64,000 bases of DNA from positions 186,001-250,000 of the forward strand of contig CAZALE010000003.1 in the NCBI GenBank assembly GCA_964486055.1. The letters run 5' to 3'. Positions 17,341 through 26,007 of the stretch are shown in pieces; within the stretch, counting starts at the first letter, position 1; each line of letters opens with the position of its first letter. Source of the stretch: J014 sp964486055. GTDB taxonomy: Bacteria > Acidobacteriota > Blastocatellia > Pyrinomonadales > Pyrinomonadaceae. The translations under genes were made by a program, and so were the position numbers. The notes under the pieces were generated by a model. It ran no database searches and had not been told where the DNA came from. It saw nothing but the letters and a program-made list of their open reading frames with translations.

Positions 17341-17641
17341 TCTGATAATCCTCCCTTTGAAATTTCTGGTTTTATAGAGATTATAAATCGTCTCTGCTAA
17401 CGCACGAAAAACAAAAATTCAATAGAATGCGTGATTAATTTTGAGGAAAATACTCCAGAACCGCAAAATGACAGCTATTGTAGTTCTTTAGTAACCAAGT
17501 TAAGTTGAAAGAAAGGCCGATACTGAGTTTTCGTATTGTTAATAGTTTCATATTGATGTTTTAATCGCTAGGTTGATCACCTTAAAACCTTGATTTAACA
17601 ATTGTGGAAACATGTTAATCTTTTTATCCATGAGATCTTTA
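17341..17641. other. Intergenic stretch upstream of the dienelactone hydrolase
   Basis: 301 bases without a credible gene. On the minus strand a consensus TATAAT (17385-17380) lies 40 bases upstream of the hydrolase ATG, with a poor -35 (TTCGTG, 17408-17403), so this end probably holds its promoter. The remainder is AT-rich. No convincing hairpin terminator for the upstream operon ending at 17642 was found. Confidence 0.4.
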
Positions 17642-18994
17642 TCAATCTTCTTCGAGATACCTCCCAATTGGCACATATTTTATCAGAGTTTTATTCAGTT
17701 GATTCGCATCAATCATACGCCAACAATCTATGATCGTAAGAGGATTTTTTGCGACGAAGCTTTCTACTGCCTTTTTTATCTGCGGGTTGCGCAAGGTGAT
17801 GACAGCTAGGTTTACATGTGCCAAACAACTTTCTACAGAGTGAACGTACTCTACCTGGCTACCAAATATACTCCTGGTGTTTTCTATTGCCAATGGATCA
17901 TAGGCAAGCACTCTGATATCATGCTTTATCAGCTCACCAATTAATTTGATCGCAGGAGATTCTGTGATAACAGGTGTATTGTTTGTAAACGCAAGGCCGA
18001 GTATACCTACTGTTTTATTCGGCACCGTCTCCAATTCGCGCAACACAACATCAACTAAGTGTTGATTCTGGTGTTTATTTATCTTTTCAACTGCGTATAT
18101 GAGTTCAGCCTGGACACTATATTTTTCAGCTAAAGTCATAAACGCTTTGACATCTCTGGGAAAGCATGTACCACCAAAGGCCAGACCTCCCTGAAAATAA
18201 TATGGCGAGATCCTTCTATCTACTCCAATTGCCTTAGTAACAGAATCGACATCAGCTCCAGGAACTCTCTCACAAAGATTAGCTATCGAGTTAGCAAAAC
18301 TTATTTTTACAGTGATGTAGGTATTTAGACATACCTTTGCTAGTTCGGCATTTATTATGGACATCCGTGAAATAACTGGCGTATTCTCGCACATTTGGCG
18401 ATGAATCGCCTCTACGATTGCTCCAGCCTCTGCCGAAGACTCTCCTATGATTACCAGATCAGGTTGAAGAAAACCTTTTATTACATTTCCTAATGCTACA
18501 AAATCTGGATCATAACAAACAGAAAAGCCCTTATTAAGCTCACGACCTGTTATTTTCTCGAGCAAGGGAATAAAAACCTTGTCAGTTGATTCTGGCAGAA
18601 CCGTGCTGCTTATGACAAAAAGATGATGATCTTTTTTACTCTTACTCAATGCCTCACCGAGAGAAAGCAGGGTGGACTCAATAAATCTATTTGAGAAAGA
18701 ACCATCAGGAGTACTGGGAGTTGCTACTAGAATGAAAGTAATATCGGTATTATTAATCGCCTCACTGTGATCAAGCGTTGCTTTTAATGTTTTACCGCCA
18801 TGTTTAAGAAGAAGTTCATCAAGGCCTGGTTCAAACCATGGAGCCTTACCCTGATTTACATGGTTGACAACCTGTTCTTCGATGTCAACACCTATGACCT
18901 GAAAGCCTTTTTCAGCAAGACATCCTGCCAAACATAAACCCAATTTTCCTAATCCTACAACTGAAATAGAACTAGTGTTAATGCTACTAATCAT
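17642..18994 (-). CDS. UDP-glucose/GDP-mannose dehydrogenase family protein
   Basis: 450 residues. An N-terminal NAD-binding Rossmann motif GLGKLGLCLAG (14-24) is followed by the middle helical domain and the catalytic cysteine in GGTCFPRD (Cys277). The C-terminal sugar-binding domain contains NKTVGILGLAF. The family oxidises C6 of a nucleotide-activated sugar twice to give a uronic acid for capsule, LPS or exopolysaccharide. The usual NPEFLREG segment is changed here to YDPDFVALG (161-169), so the nucleotide sugar may not be UDP-glucose. It is downstream of CapK-like and DUF362 genes on the same strand, fitting a surface polysaccharide role. Confidence 0.87.
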   Translation of the reverse strand: MISSINTSSISVVGLGKLGLCLAGCLAEKGFQVIGVDIEEQVVNHVNQGKAPWFEPGLDELLLKHGGKTLKATLDHSEAINNTDITFILVATPSTPDGSFSNRFIESTLLSLGEALSKSKKDHHLFVISSTVLPESTDKVFIPLLEKITGRELNKGFSVCYDPDFVALGNVIKGFLQPDLVIIGESSAEAGAIVEAIHRQMCENTPVISRMSIINAELAKVCLNTYITVKISFANSIANLCERVPGADVDSVTKAIGVDRRISPYYFQGGLAFGGTCFPRDVKAFMTLAEKYSVQAELIYAVEKINKHQNQHLVDVVLRELETVPNKTVGILGLAFTNNTPVITESPAIKLIGELIKHDIRVLAYDPLAIENTRSIFGSQVEYVHSVESCLAHVNLAVITLRNPQIKKAVESFVAKNPLTIIDCWRMIDANQLNKTLIKYVPIGRYLEED

Positions 18995-19011
18995 ATACTG
19001 ATTTCCTTAGA

Positions 19012-20490
19012 CTAAATCTCTATATGCCCGATCCAACCTGGATGCGGTCTAAAGTCAAAAAATCTATTTGTTCTATCCTTCAAACAGTTCTCAAAATCCT
19101 CAGAGTAAGAGAGAATCTCTATGTCATCTATGCTTTTAACCCCGTAACTATTAGCACTTGATAGAATATAAGAAAATTGCTTAAGTTTCATTGGATCAAA
19201 TCCCATCAGTCGAGTTGCGACGAGATCTACTGCGAGCAAATTCTCACCTCCTATCAGAATCCCTGCTGGCTTTGGATCCGGAACCAAAGGCCCTACGTTT
19301 TCACCGCCTATGACACCATCAACAACGGAAAACAATCTGCGCTGTAAGGTATCATGTAATTTTCCGTTTGCATCCGCAAAATGAATGATTTTCATTAAAT
19401 CCACGCACATTCTCCATGCGCTATCATTACCGTACCAATTTCCGGCATCGAGTAATCGCTTTTCCTCAGGTACATTTAATCCGAGAGGTTTAGCTATCTT
19501 CAGATACAGAAAACCGTAGATAAATCTATGAATTAGCTCAAACCATACGGATCTTTTGGCTAAAAAAGTATCGTAACACCAACGTTCGAATTTTATGATT
19601 TTTTTCTCTGTAGGTGTCAGTAAACCATCAGGAAATTGGTCTCCCCCCTCCTCAGGTGTGCCGAGAGTATAATGCACAATTAAATTTTTATTTGTGGCGA
19701 TGCCTACTAATCCCTTCGCATTCAGCGTAACCCCAACTTTCTTGTGGATCTTCATCTTAGGAACTGAGATGAAGACATCAGCTGAGAGTATAGTTTTTGA
19801 AATCTCGTATTCCTGTATTTCTCCACTATGATGCTGTATAGTTTCCCATCTATGGTAAACAGCACCGTAGATTTTCTCTTTATTCTGCTTATCATAGAAG
19901 GCACTCTCCTGTCCTAAATTAACCATTGCACTACCGAGCGGATCTCCCGGAAGCTTTCTCAAACAAGAGGGCATGTGTAAGCTTTTTGACCAATAGTTAC
20001 GCAAATCAAATAGCTTAACCTCTATTCCTCGCTTTCTTGCGTAAAAATCTATGACCTCGTCTAGATGGGTAGTTTTTACGAGTTCGTTAAAATTACAGTT
20101 ATATTGAGGCGCATCTGCGATTATTATCTTTCCAGTTCCTCGGAGAGCTATCCAACAATAATCAGCTATAGCTCTGAGAAGAGAAGGATGTGTGATAATC
20201 GAATAAACATCTTTTTTCTCAAAATGTCGGCTCAGCACAAAATTAGGTTTGATGACCACCGTCATGCCCGGCTTTATAATTTCACCAAGCGGATTCCATG
20301 CATCAGTACCATAATTTTCTCTGTCATAACCCAACAACAAAAATACTTCCCTCAGCGCTTCGTATACATAGTTCGGTTCATCTGAGACTTCATCAAACGG
20401 GTATTCTGGGAACCTAATAGATGGATTATAGGGAGGAATTTTAGGATATTCAGCCTCCTTAGCTTTTCCGACAGCAACTTTAAAGCTCAT
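19012..20490 (-). CDS. DUF362 domain-containing protein
   Basis: 492 residues. The DUF362 signature is clear: MTVVIKPNFVLSRH (about 74-87), THPSLLRAIADY (about 99-110), GKIIIADAPQ, and later SVPKMKIHKKVGVTLNAKGL followed by GLVGIATNK. Many DUF362 proteins carry a ferredoxin domain; none is seen here, nor a TM helix or signal peptide. The biochemical function of this subfamily is not established. Its ATG overlaps the stop of the CapK-like gene (ATGA), and the sugar dehydrogenase follows after 17 bases, so the three are probably one transcript. A role in modifying or assembling a polysaccharide precursor is inference from context. Confidence 0.82.
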   Translation of the reverse strand: MSFKVAVGKAKEAEYPKIPPYNPSIRFPEYPFDEVSDEPNYVYEALREVFLLLGYDRENYGTDAWNPLGEIIKPGMTVVIKPNFVLSRHFEKKDVYSIITHPSLLRAIADYCWIALRGTGKIIIADAPQYNCNFNELVKTTHLDEVIDFYARKRGIEVKLFDLRNYWSKSLHMPSCLRKLPGDPLGSAMVNLGQESAFYDKQNKEKIYGAVYHRWETIQHHSGEIQEYEISKTILSADVFISVPKMKIHKKVGVTLNAKGLVGIATNKNLIVHYTLGTPEEGGDQFPDGLLTPTEKKIIKFERWCYDTFLAKRSVWFELIHRFIYGFLYLKIAKPLGLNVPEEKRLLDAGNWYGNDSAWRMCVDLMKIIHFADANGKLHDTLQRRLFSVVDGVIGGENVGPLVPDPKPAGILIGGENLLAVDLVATRLMGFDPMKLKQFSYILSSANSYGVKSIDDIEILSYSEDFENCLKDRTNRFFDFRPHPGWIGHIEI

Positions 20491-21806
20491 TCTATATCAC
20501 CTATGCCTAAATTCAGCTTTTGGATTAAAAATCTGTGTTTACCCCTTTTAGTCAGAGGTATCTCGCTCACCTCTTTCATTACTAATTCAATGTCGTCACC
20601 AAATTTTAAGAGCAAACGTTTTTTGATATCCATAAGCCTCTCATCTGTTATTGCATCTTTAGGTATGTAACGGAAAATAACTACTCCCTTTTCCTCTTGG
20701 TAAAATTGAAATTGCCTTATAGGATCGAAAGTATCGTCGTGCATATTGATCGCTGTCATGGATATATAGCGTCCATTTCTGGTGACTATGAATTCCTGTA
20801 GTCGTCCCTCTATTCTCTCCCATATCTGATAAGGTCTGCCACAAGATTCACACCTCATTCCTTTAAATACAGCTAGATCCTGAGTTCGGTATCTTATGAA
20901 AGGTGTATTATAAACTAGAAACGACGTTCCGACTATTTCGCCTATCTGACCTCTTTGAGTTACGACATTCCCGTTTTTATCAATCAGTTCAGCAAATCCA
21001 TACTGAGGTAAAACATGATATGTGTCTTCATGCTCACAGTAACCAGCTAAAACGGCAAGTTCATAGTGACCGTAATGACTAAATATTCTTGCGCCTTTGA
21101 ATACTTTCTTGAATAACTCTTTTTGATATGCATATAAATTTTCAGATGCGCATAGTAAGCCCTTGACTACTGGAAAAGGTTTGTTTACTTCCTCTAAATA
21201 CCTAGCGAAGATGTATAGTGAGGAAGGGTATCCTTTTAAAAACTCAGGTTTATAATCGAAAGCCTTCAGCCGATACTTCTCCATCTGTTCAGGTATGAGA
21301 TAATATGAGGAACATCTCAATTCATTAAATTCTGGTATAAACTCAATGTGATCAGCTGTATTTATTGGTAAGCCCCTGAAAACCATCTGCCGACACCCTT
21401 CTCTCCACCCAATACGATAATACTGGTGTGCTTTCGAGGCTAGCTCTCTAGCAAAAGCCTTTTTATCCCTATAAAAACCAAATGGTATCCCAGTGCTTCC
21501 ACCCGTGGTAACATATTCCATCTCGTCGGTCGGAAATGTAAAGTCATCCAAATTTTCTTGAATGAGTCTTTTCTCTACGAATGGCAATTTACGAAAATCT
21601 TCTATTGTTTTGATGTCGTTTGGATTTATCCCTACGCTATCGTAAAGCTTACGATAGCCAGCTGTGTTTTCATAAGCATGCTTGACTATTTTCTTTATCT
21701 CTTCCAATTGATAGTCATGAATTTGTTCCTCTGTCCATTTCTCCGTGGACTTGAGAAAATCCAACCATTCAACATAATAAGGATTTGTAAGATCTTTATG
21801 AATCAC
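20487..21806 (-). CDS. CapK/phenylacetate-CoA ligase-like adenylate-forming enzyme
   Basis: 439 residues, similar in size to PaaK and CapK proteins. The AMP-binding P-loop is TTGGSTGIP (100-108). A YRTQDLAVFKG segment, a Cys pair (RCESCGRP) and RIEGRLQEF form the hinge and lid typical of this family. Such enzymes activate a carboxylate as acyl-adenylate. True phenylacetate ligases sit with paa genes, whereas CapK types sit in polysaccharide loci. The neighbours here (DUF362, nucleotide-sugar dehydrogenase) favour the polysaccharide type. The acyl substrate is unknown. It is the first gene of the three-gene set. Confidence 0.82.
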   Translation of the reverse strand: MIHKDLTNPYYVEWLDFLKSTEKWTEEQIHDYQLEEIKKIVKHAYENTAGYRKLYDSVGINPNDIKTIEDFRKLPFVEKRLIQENLDDFTFPTDEMEYVTTGGSTGIPFGFYRDKKAFARELASKAHQYYRIGWREGCRQMVFRGLPINTADHIEFIPEFNELRCSSYYLIPEQMEKYRLKAFDYKPEFLKGYPSSLYIFARYLEEVNKPFPVVKGLLCASENLYAYQKELFKKVFKGARIFSHYGHYELAVLAGYCEHEDTYHVLPQYGFAELIDKNGNVVTQRGQIGEIVGTSFLVYNTPFIRYRTQDLAVFKGMRCESCGRPYQIWERIEGRLQEFIVTRNGRYISMTAINMHDDTFDPIRQFQFYQEEKGVVIFRYIPKDAITDERLMDIKKRLLLKFGDDIELVMKEVSEIPLTKRGKHRFLIQKLNLGIGDIE

Positions 21807-22093
21807 AACACAAAATTAGAACTCTATCGAAAATTCGTTACCGACCGCCTAATTCTTCGCCTATCGATACCAAAAGGTTATTTTACACCAACAACTGCTA
21901 TTTTCTTTAAACGCTAATACACTCAAATATCTCTGACAAGTCATTACGCTTTTAAGCTCAGGTAAAAACTAATCTCAACCCTAGAATTAATGCTAGACAA
22001 CTTTAGATCTGACTTTTGTCAGAATACTGCATGCGATTTTTGTATTTAATGCATTAGTTAAAATGATAAACTAGTTCTCTCGGAACTACGAAG

Positions 22094-22729
22094 ATGAGAT
22101 TAGTTTGCATATCCGATACTCACAATCATCAGATAGAAATTCCATCGGGCGATATTCTAATTCACGCTGGTGATGCTACCAATATCGGCACAATCGCTGA
22201 ATTACGTGATTTTTTCATGTGGTTTTCATCTCTACCACATGAGCACAAGATATTCGTTGCAGGTAACCATGACTTACTCTTTGAAAGAGACAAAGTCAGC
22301 GCCATGAGCTTAATTGATGATAGAATTATCTACCTTGAAGATGCTTGGGTTGTTATAAACGATACGAAGATATACGGTAGCCCTTGGCAGCCAATCTTTT
22401 ACAAATGGGCATTTTGTCTACCTCGTGGCGAGACGTTGGCAAATAAATGGAAGTTAATTCCGGACGACGTAGAGATTTTAATAACACACTGCCCACCCCA
22501 TGGAATCTTAGATAAGGCATCAGATGAACGCGGAATAGTGAACGAAGGCTGCGAAGAACTTAAACGAAGAGTTGAGATCCTCTCTAGGAACAAGCTCAAA
22601 GCACATATATTCGGCCATATTCACGAAGCTTATGGAGTTCTGGAAAAGCACGGGGTCAGATTCGTTAATGCCAGTATCTGCGATGAAAACAATCTTCCAA
22701 CTCGCAAGCCTATAGTGATAGATATATGA
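22094..22729 (+). CDS. Calcineurin-like metallophosphoesterase
   Basis: 211 residues. The full set of metallophosphoesterase motifs is present: SDTHN (7-11), GDILIHAGDAT (19-29), AGNHDL (56-61), ITHCPPHG and FGHIHEAYG. These coordinate two metal ions. The protein resembles small cytosolic phosphoesterases such as the MPPED/UPF0046-like group, which hydrolyse cyclic nucleotides or phosphodiesters. The natural substrate is unknown. It stands alone between divergent and convergent neighbours. No good Shine-Dalgarno sequence is visible, and the start is the first ATG that includes the SDTH motif. Confidence 0.9.
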   Translation: MRLVCISDTHNHQIEIPSGDILIHAGDATNIGTIAELRDFFMWFSSLPHEHKIFVAGNHDLLFERDKVSAMSLIDDRIIYLEDAWVVINDTKIYGSPWQPIFYKWAFCLPRGETLANKWKLIPDDVEILITHCPPHGILDKASDERGIVNEGCEELKRRVEILSRNKLKAHIFGHIHEAYGVLEKHGVRFVNASICDENNLPTRKPIVIDI

Positions 22730-22967
22730 ACAGCTACTAAAGCACACAACTTTAATTAAACAAATTCCCGATAAGAGTTAATGAAGCCATACCCCAAATA
22801 ACTTAACACAACTCGATCTGTGCCTTTATAAACTCGACATTAAAGATTGCTTGTCGACATTAATATTCGATCTGAAACGCATGACGACGTTATTGTCTAT
22901 GGGCTCAAAACTACAACGGATCAAACCTTTATGACGGCGACGAAATGACAATGAGTTAAATTGCCAG

Positions 22968-25823
22968 TCATCTTACATAAAAAGTGCGGTCGCTAGGTCT
23001 TAGAGGTCTTCCAAGCCATAGAGGACGCCTTAATCCGTTCGGACCTGGTCCAGGTCTTGTCAATCCTAACCAATTTTTATAAACTGAGAAGGCTTTTTCG
23101 GTGTCTACAAAAATATCACCGTAACGATCCCCTTCATGAGCCTTTTCAATCGTTACCTTCTGATGCCAACAATGCATTCCAGATATTGGATCTGGATGTA
23201 CTGGGAAAGTTATGTTTTGATGAACACCTCCATCGCTCCAAAAGATTAATGCAGTGTCCGGATCAGAGCTTTCATATGAGCTAACTCCCTCCTCATTAGC
23301 CATCCGCCATTTTCCTTTTTCAACTTGCTCTATTTTGACTAAATTAGCTGCCCAGCGATTTCCACCGGGATCCTGTTTTCGACGCCATCTACCCATGTGA
23401 TGTGAACAGGCAACAACTCCAGGTTTTATTGATTCTGTTACCCAGACTCGATTAACAAAATAACCTATTTCTGTATTGACTCTTACGAGATCACCAGTTC
23501 TCAATCCCCACCTCTTTGCATCTTCAACATTTATCCATACGGGATTACGATTAGAAATCTCAGCTAACCACTTCGCGTTACCTGAGCGTGTGTGAATTAG
23601 AGTTGGTAGACGAAAAGTTGCAACCAAAACTACCTCATCCTTTGATTTATCTAATTTTTCTGGATGTATATGGCTCTTAATGTAAGTTGGGAAGGCATAT
23701 TCTCCCCATCCCCAATCTTTGAGAGTCTGAGAGAAGAGTTCTTGCCTCCTCGAGGGAGTTGGAAAACCCTGACGAGCAATTCCATCAACTAAAACTCCTA
23801 TGATTTTTCCATTCTTTATCACATCTCCTGTTTCCTCGATTATCTCTGCTCCATGTAATTCCGTTTCAGATAATGGCTGCATATGCAACTCATAACAATG
23901 TTTTTCCAACTCAAAAGCTCCGTATTTTTTCATGTACTCGTGAGGATCTAACCCTTCTTGCCGTGCTTTCTCCGGTAATCCTTTGATTTCATTTTCAAAA
24001 ATGTACTGATAATACTCATCTATTGTAATTTTTTCACCTTCTCTGTAAGGAGACATGAAATATTGGCGAATACCCAGTGAACCATCATCAATCCTCCAAG
24101 ACAACTCAAACCAGAATTCATCCTCTTCCCAGACTTCTCCGGGATTAGCTTCGTATGTAAATTTCACTTCTTTACCCATCTTCTTTAATGCTTCTCGCAG
24201 AACTGGCTGACGATAACCAATCCATAACCCAGAGTGAGTCTCGTAAGACACTAAGTCATGCCGCTCAGATGCTAAACCCATCGGTAATACATAATCAGCG
24301 AAATATGCGGTCTCATTCCAAGTAGGAGTTAAGGCTACGTGAAGTCCTATTTTTTCTTCGTCTAATAGAACTTCGATCCAGGAAAATCCATCCGGGTATG
24401 TCCAAACCGGGTTGAAAACTCGTGTAAAATAAACCTGCAATTTGCCTCGACCTTCTTTCAAAAAATGAGGTAGCAAAAAGCTCATCTCATAGTGTGAGAA
24501 AGGATATTCAATCGGGAAATGTAGATCGTTCCAAACATCCTGTGGTGGAGGTGTGCTAAAGCCTTTTGGTTTAAACTTATTCCAGGCACTAGGCAATGTA
24601 CCACCGAATGTTCCTACACTTCCGGTTAGAACATTCAAAAAATGCAAGCACCTCGATACCATCCAACCACCTAGATTCCCGCTTGCTGCGCTTCTCCAAT
24701 TATGCGTCGAAAATCTAGTTCCTGCCTGACCTATTTTTATCGCTACCTCTCTTATCAATTCAGCAGAAACACCGCTTTCCTTCTCGGCAAACTCTGGAGT
24801 GTAATCAGCATAAAAGCGCTTTAGTTCAGCGATGAAATTATCAAAAGTTATGGTTGCATCAGGATTCATCTCCTTTAAACTTTGTCGCCAATTGACCCAA
24901 TGAAACAGGAAATTACGATTGTAAAGTCCCTCATCCAAAATTACCTTTGCCATGGCCAAAAGCACTGCTACCTCGCTACCGGGGTGAGTGGGCAACCAAT
25001 AATCTGCCATCGAAGCAGTGTTAGATAAACGTGGATCCATCACTGCTAATTTTGCTCCATTCATCATCCCTTCAATTATCCGCTGAGCATGAGGGTTGAA
25101 ATAGTGACCAGACTCAAGATGTGATGAAATCAGCAAGATAAATTGAGCATTAGCATGATCAGGAGAGGGACGATCGTATCCTTGCCAAATCGCATAACCT
25201 AAACGTGCGCTCGATGAGCAAACATTAGTATGAGAGTTGTGTCCATCTACTCCCCACGCTTGCAAGATCCGCTCTATGAATCCCTCATGACCAGGTCTTC
25301 CAACATGATAAACCACCTCGTTTCGTTTACCTTCCTTGAGAGCCTGCCTTATTCTCGTTGCTATCTCGTCCAACGCCTCGTCCCATGAAACTCTCTCCCA
25401 CTTACCCTCACCTCGTCTGCCAACTCTACGCATTGGGTACAAAATACGTTCTACATCCTCTATCTGATTCAAAGTCGCTGGCCCCTTGGCACAATTTCTA
25501 CCCCGACTACCAGGATGATGAGGATTCCCCTCAAATTTCCTTATCTTTAAGGTTTTCTTATCGACATAACTCAACAAACCACAACCTGCCTCGCAATTGA
25601 AACATATGGTCGGAACTATCATGTAGTCCCTGATCTCCCTTCTTTGCCCACTTGTAGCCTCATATTCTTGCCAATTCTCCCATTTGTCAGCGGGAGGATG
25701 ACTAATCAACTCACCCTCTTCAACTACCCTTGGCAAAGACTTTAGCTCTGTATCTGATATATTTGCGATTATACCCAGCCGCTCCGCTATCTTTTCTATA
25801 ATTGACACTTTCCTGCCTTCCAT
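22968..25823 (-). CDS. Molybdopterin (bis-MGD) oxidoreductase, catalytic subunit, orphan
   Basis: 951 residues. A [4Fe-4S] motif uses Cys74, Cys77, Cys81 and Cys111 (CFNCEAGC then NCAKG), as in formate dehydrogenase/nitrate reductase-type enzymes. A plausible Mo ligand is Cys202 in TNVCSSSARLGY. The C-terminal MGD-binding domain includes LIHTRSGNAKWL and ends with a Pro/Gly/Arg-rich tail (about 925-945). There is no twin-arginine signal, so it is probably cytoplasmic. No Fe-S or membrane-anchor subunit or cofactor gene is adjacent, which leaves substrate and electron partner undefined. AGGTGATGTT precedes the ATG. It is divergent from a secreted metalloprotease. Confidence 0.87.
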   Translation of the reverse strand: MEGRKVSIIEKIAERLGIIANISDTELKSLPRVVEEGELISHPPADKWENWQEYEATSGQRREIRDYMIVPTICFNCEAGCGLLSYVDKKTLKIRKFEGNPHHPGSRGRNCAKGPATLNQIEDVERILYPMRRVGRRGEGKWERVSWDEALDEIATRIRQALKEGKRNEVVYHVGRPGHEGFIERILQAWGVDGHNSHTNVCSSSARLGYAIWQGYDRPSPDHANAQFILLISSHLESGHYFNPHAQRIIEGMMNGAKLAVMDPRLSNTASMADYWLPTHPGSEVAVLLAMAKVILDEGLYNRNFLFHWVNWRQSLKEMNPDATITFDNFIAELKRFYADYTPEFAEKESGVSAELIREVAIKIGQAGTRFSTHNWRSAASGNLGGWMVSRCLHFLNVLTGSVGTFGGTLPSAWNKFKPKGFSTPPPQDVWNDLHFPIEYPFSHYEMSFLLPHFLKEGRGKLQVYFTRVFNPVWTYPDGFSWIEVLLDEEKIGLHVALTPTWNETAYFADYVLPMGLASERHDLVSYETHSGLWIGYRQPVLREALKKMGKEVKFTYEANPGEVWEEDEFWFELSWRIDDGSLGIRQYFMSPYREGEKITIDEYYQYIFENEIKGLPEKARQEGLDPHEYMKKYGAFELEKHCYELHMQPLSETELHGAEIIEETGDVIKNGKIIGVLVDGIARQGFPTPSRRQELFSQTLKDWGWGEYAFPTYIKSHIHPEKLDKSKDEVVLVATFRLPTLIHTRSGNAKWLAEISNRNPVWINVEDAKRWGLRTGDLVRVNTEIGYFVNRVWVTESIKPGVVACSHHMGRWRRKQDPGGNRWAANLVKIEQVEKGKWRMANEEGVSSYESSDPDTALIFWSDGGVHQNITFPVHPDPISGMHCWHQKVTIEKAHEGDRYGDIFVDTEKAFSVYKNWLGLTRPGPGPNGLRRPLWLGRPLRPSDRTFYVR

Positions 25824-25928
25824 AACATCACCTAACGCAAACTTTATCCTAAATCTTAACTAAATGCAAAATTTTATGCCTTAATAAGAATATGATTAAG
25901 CTTAAAATCTACTTGTAACAAAATTTTA

Positions 25929-25957
25929 TTTACACTTACCGTAAAAGTTGATAAAAT
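25929..25957 (+). promoter_or_regulatory. Promoter of the secreted metalloprotease gene
   Basis: TTTACA (25929-25934) and TAAAAT (25952-25957) are separated by 17 bases. Transcription would begin near 25964, which excludes the in-frame ATG at 25948 and supports the signal-peptide start at 26008. Confidence 0.6.
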
Positions 25958-26007
25958 CTGCGAAGATACCAAAACAATGGTATGAATTCAAAACTAAGGG
26001 GGAGTTT

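Noticed and set aside
20487..21806. Phenylacetate catabolism gene (paaK)
   Set aside because: No other paa genes are adjacent; neighbours point to polysaccharide metabolism, so only the family-level call is made.
25948..26007. Upstream ATG for the metalloprotease
   Set aside because: It lies inside the predicted promoter; the ATG at 26008 has AAGGGGGAG and begins a signal peptide.
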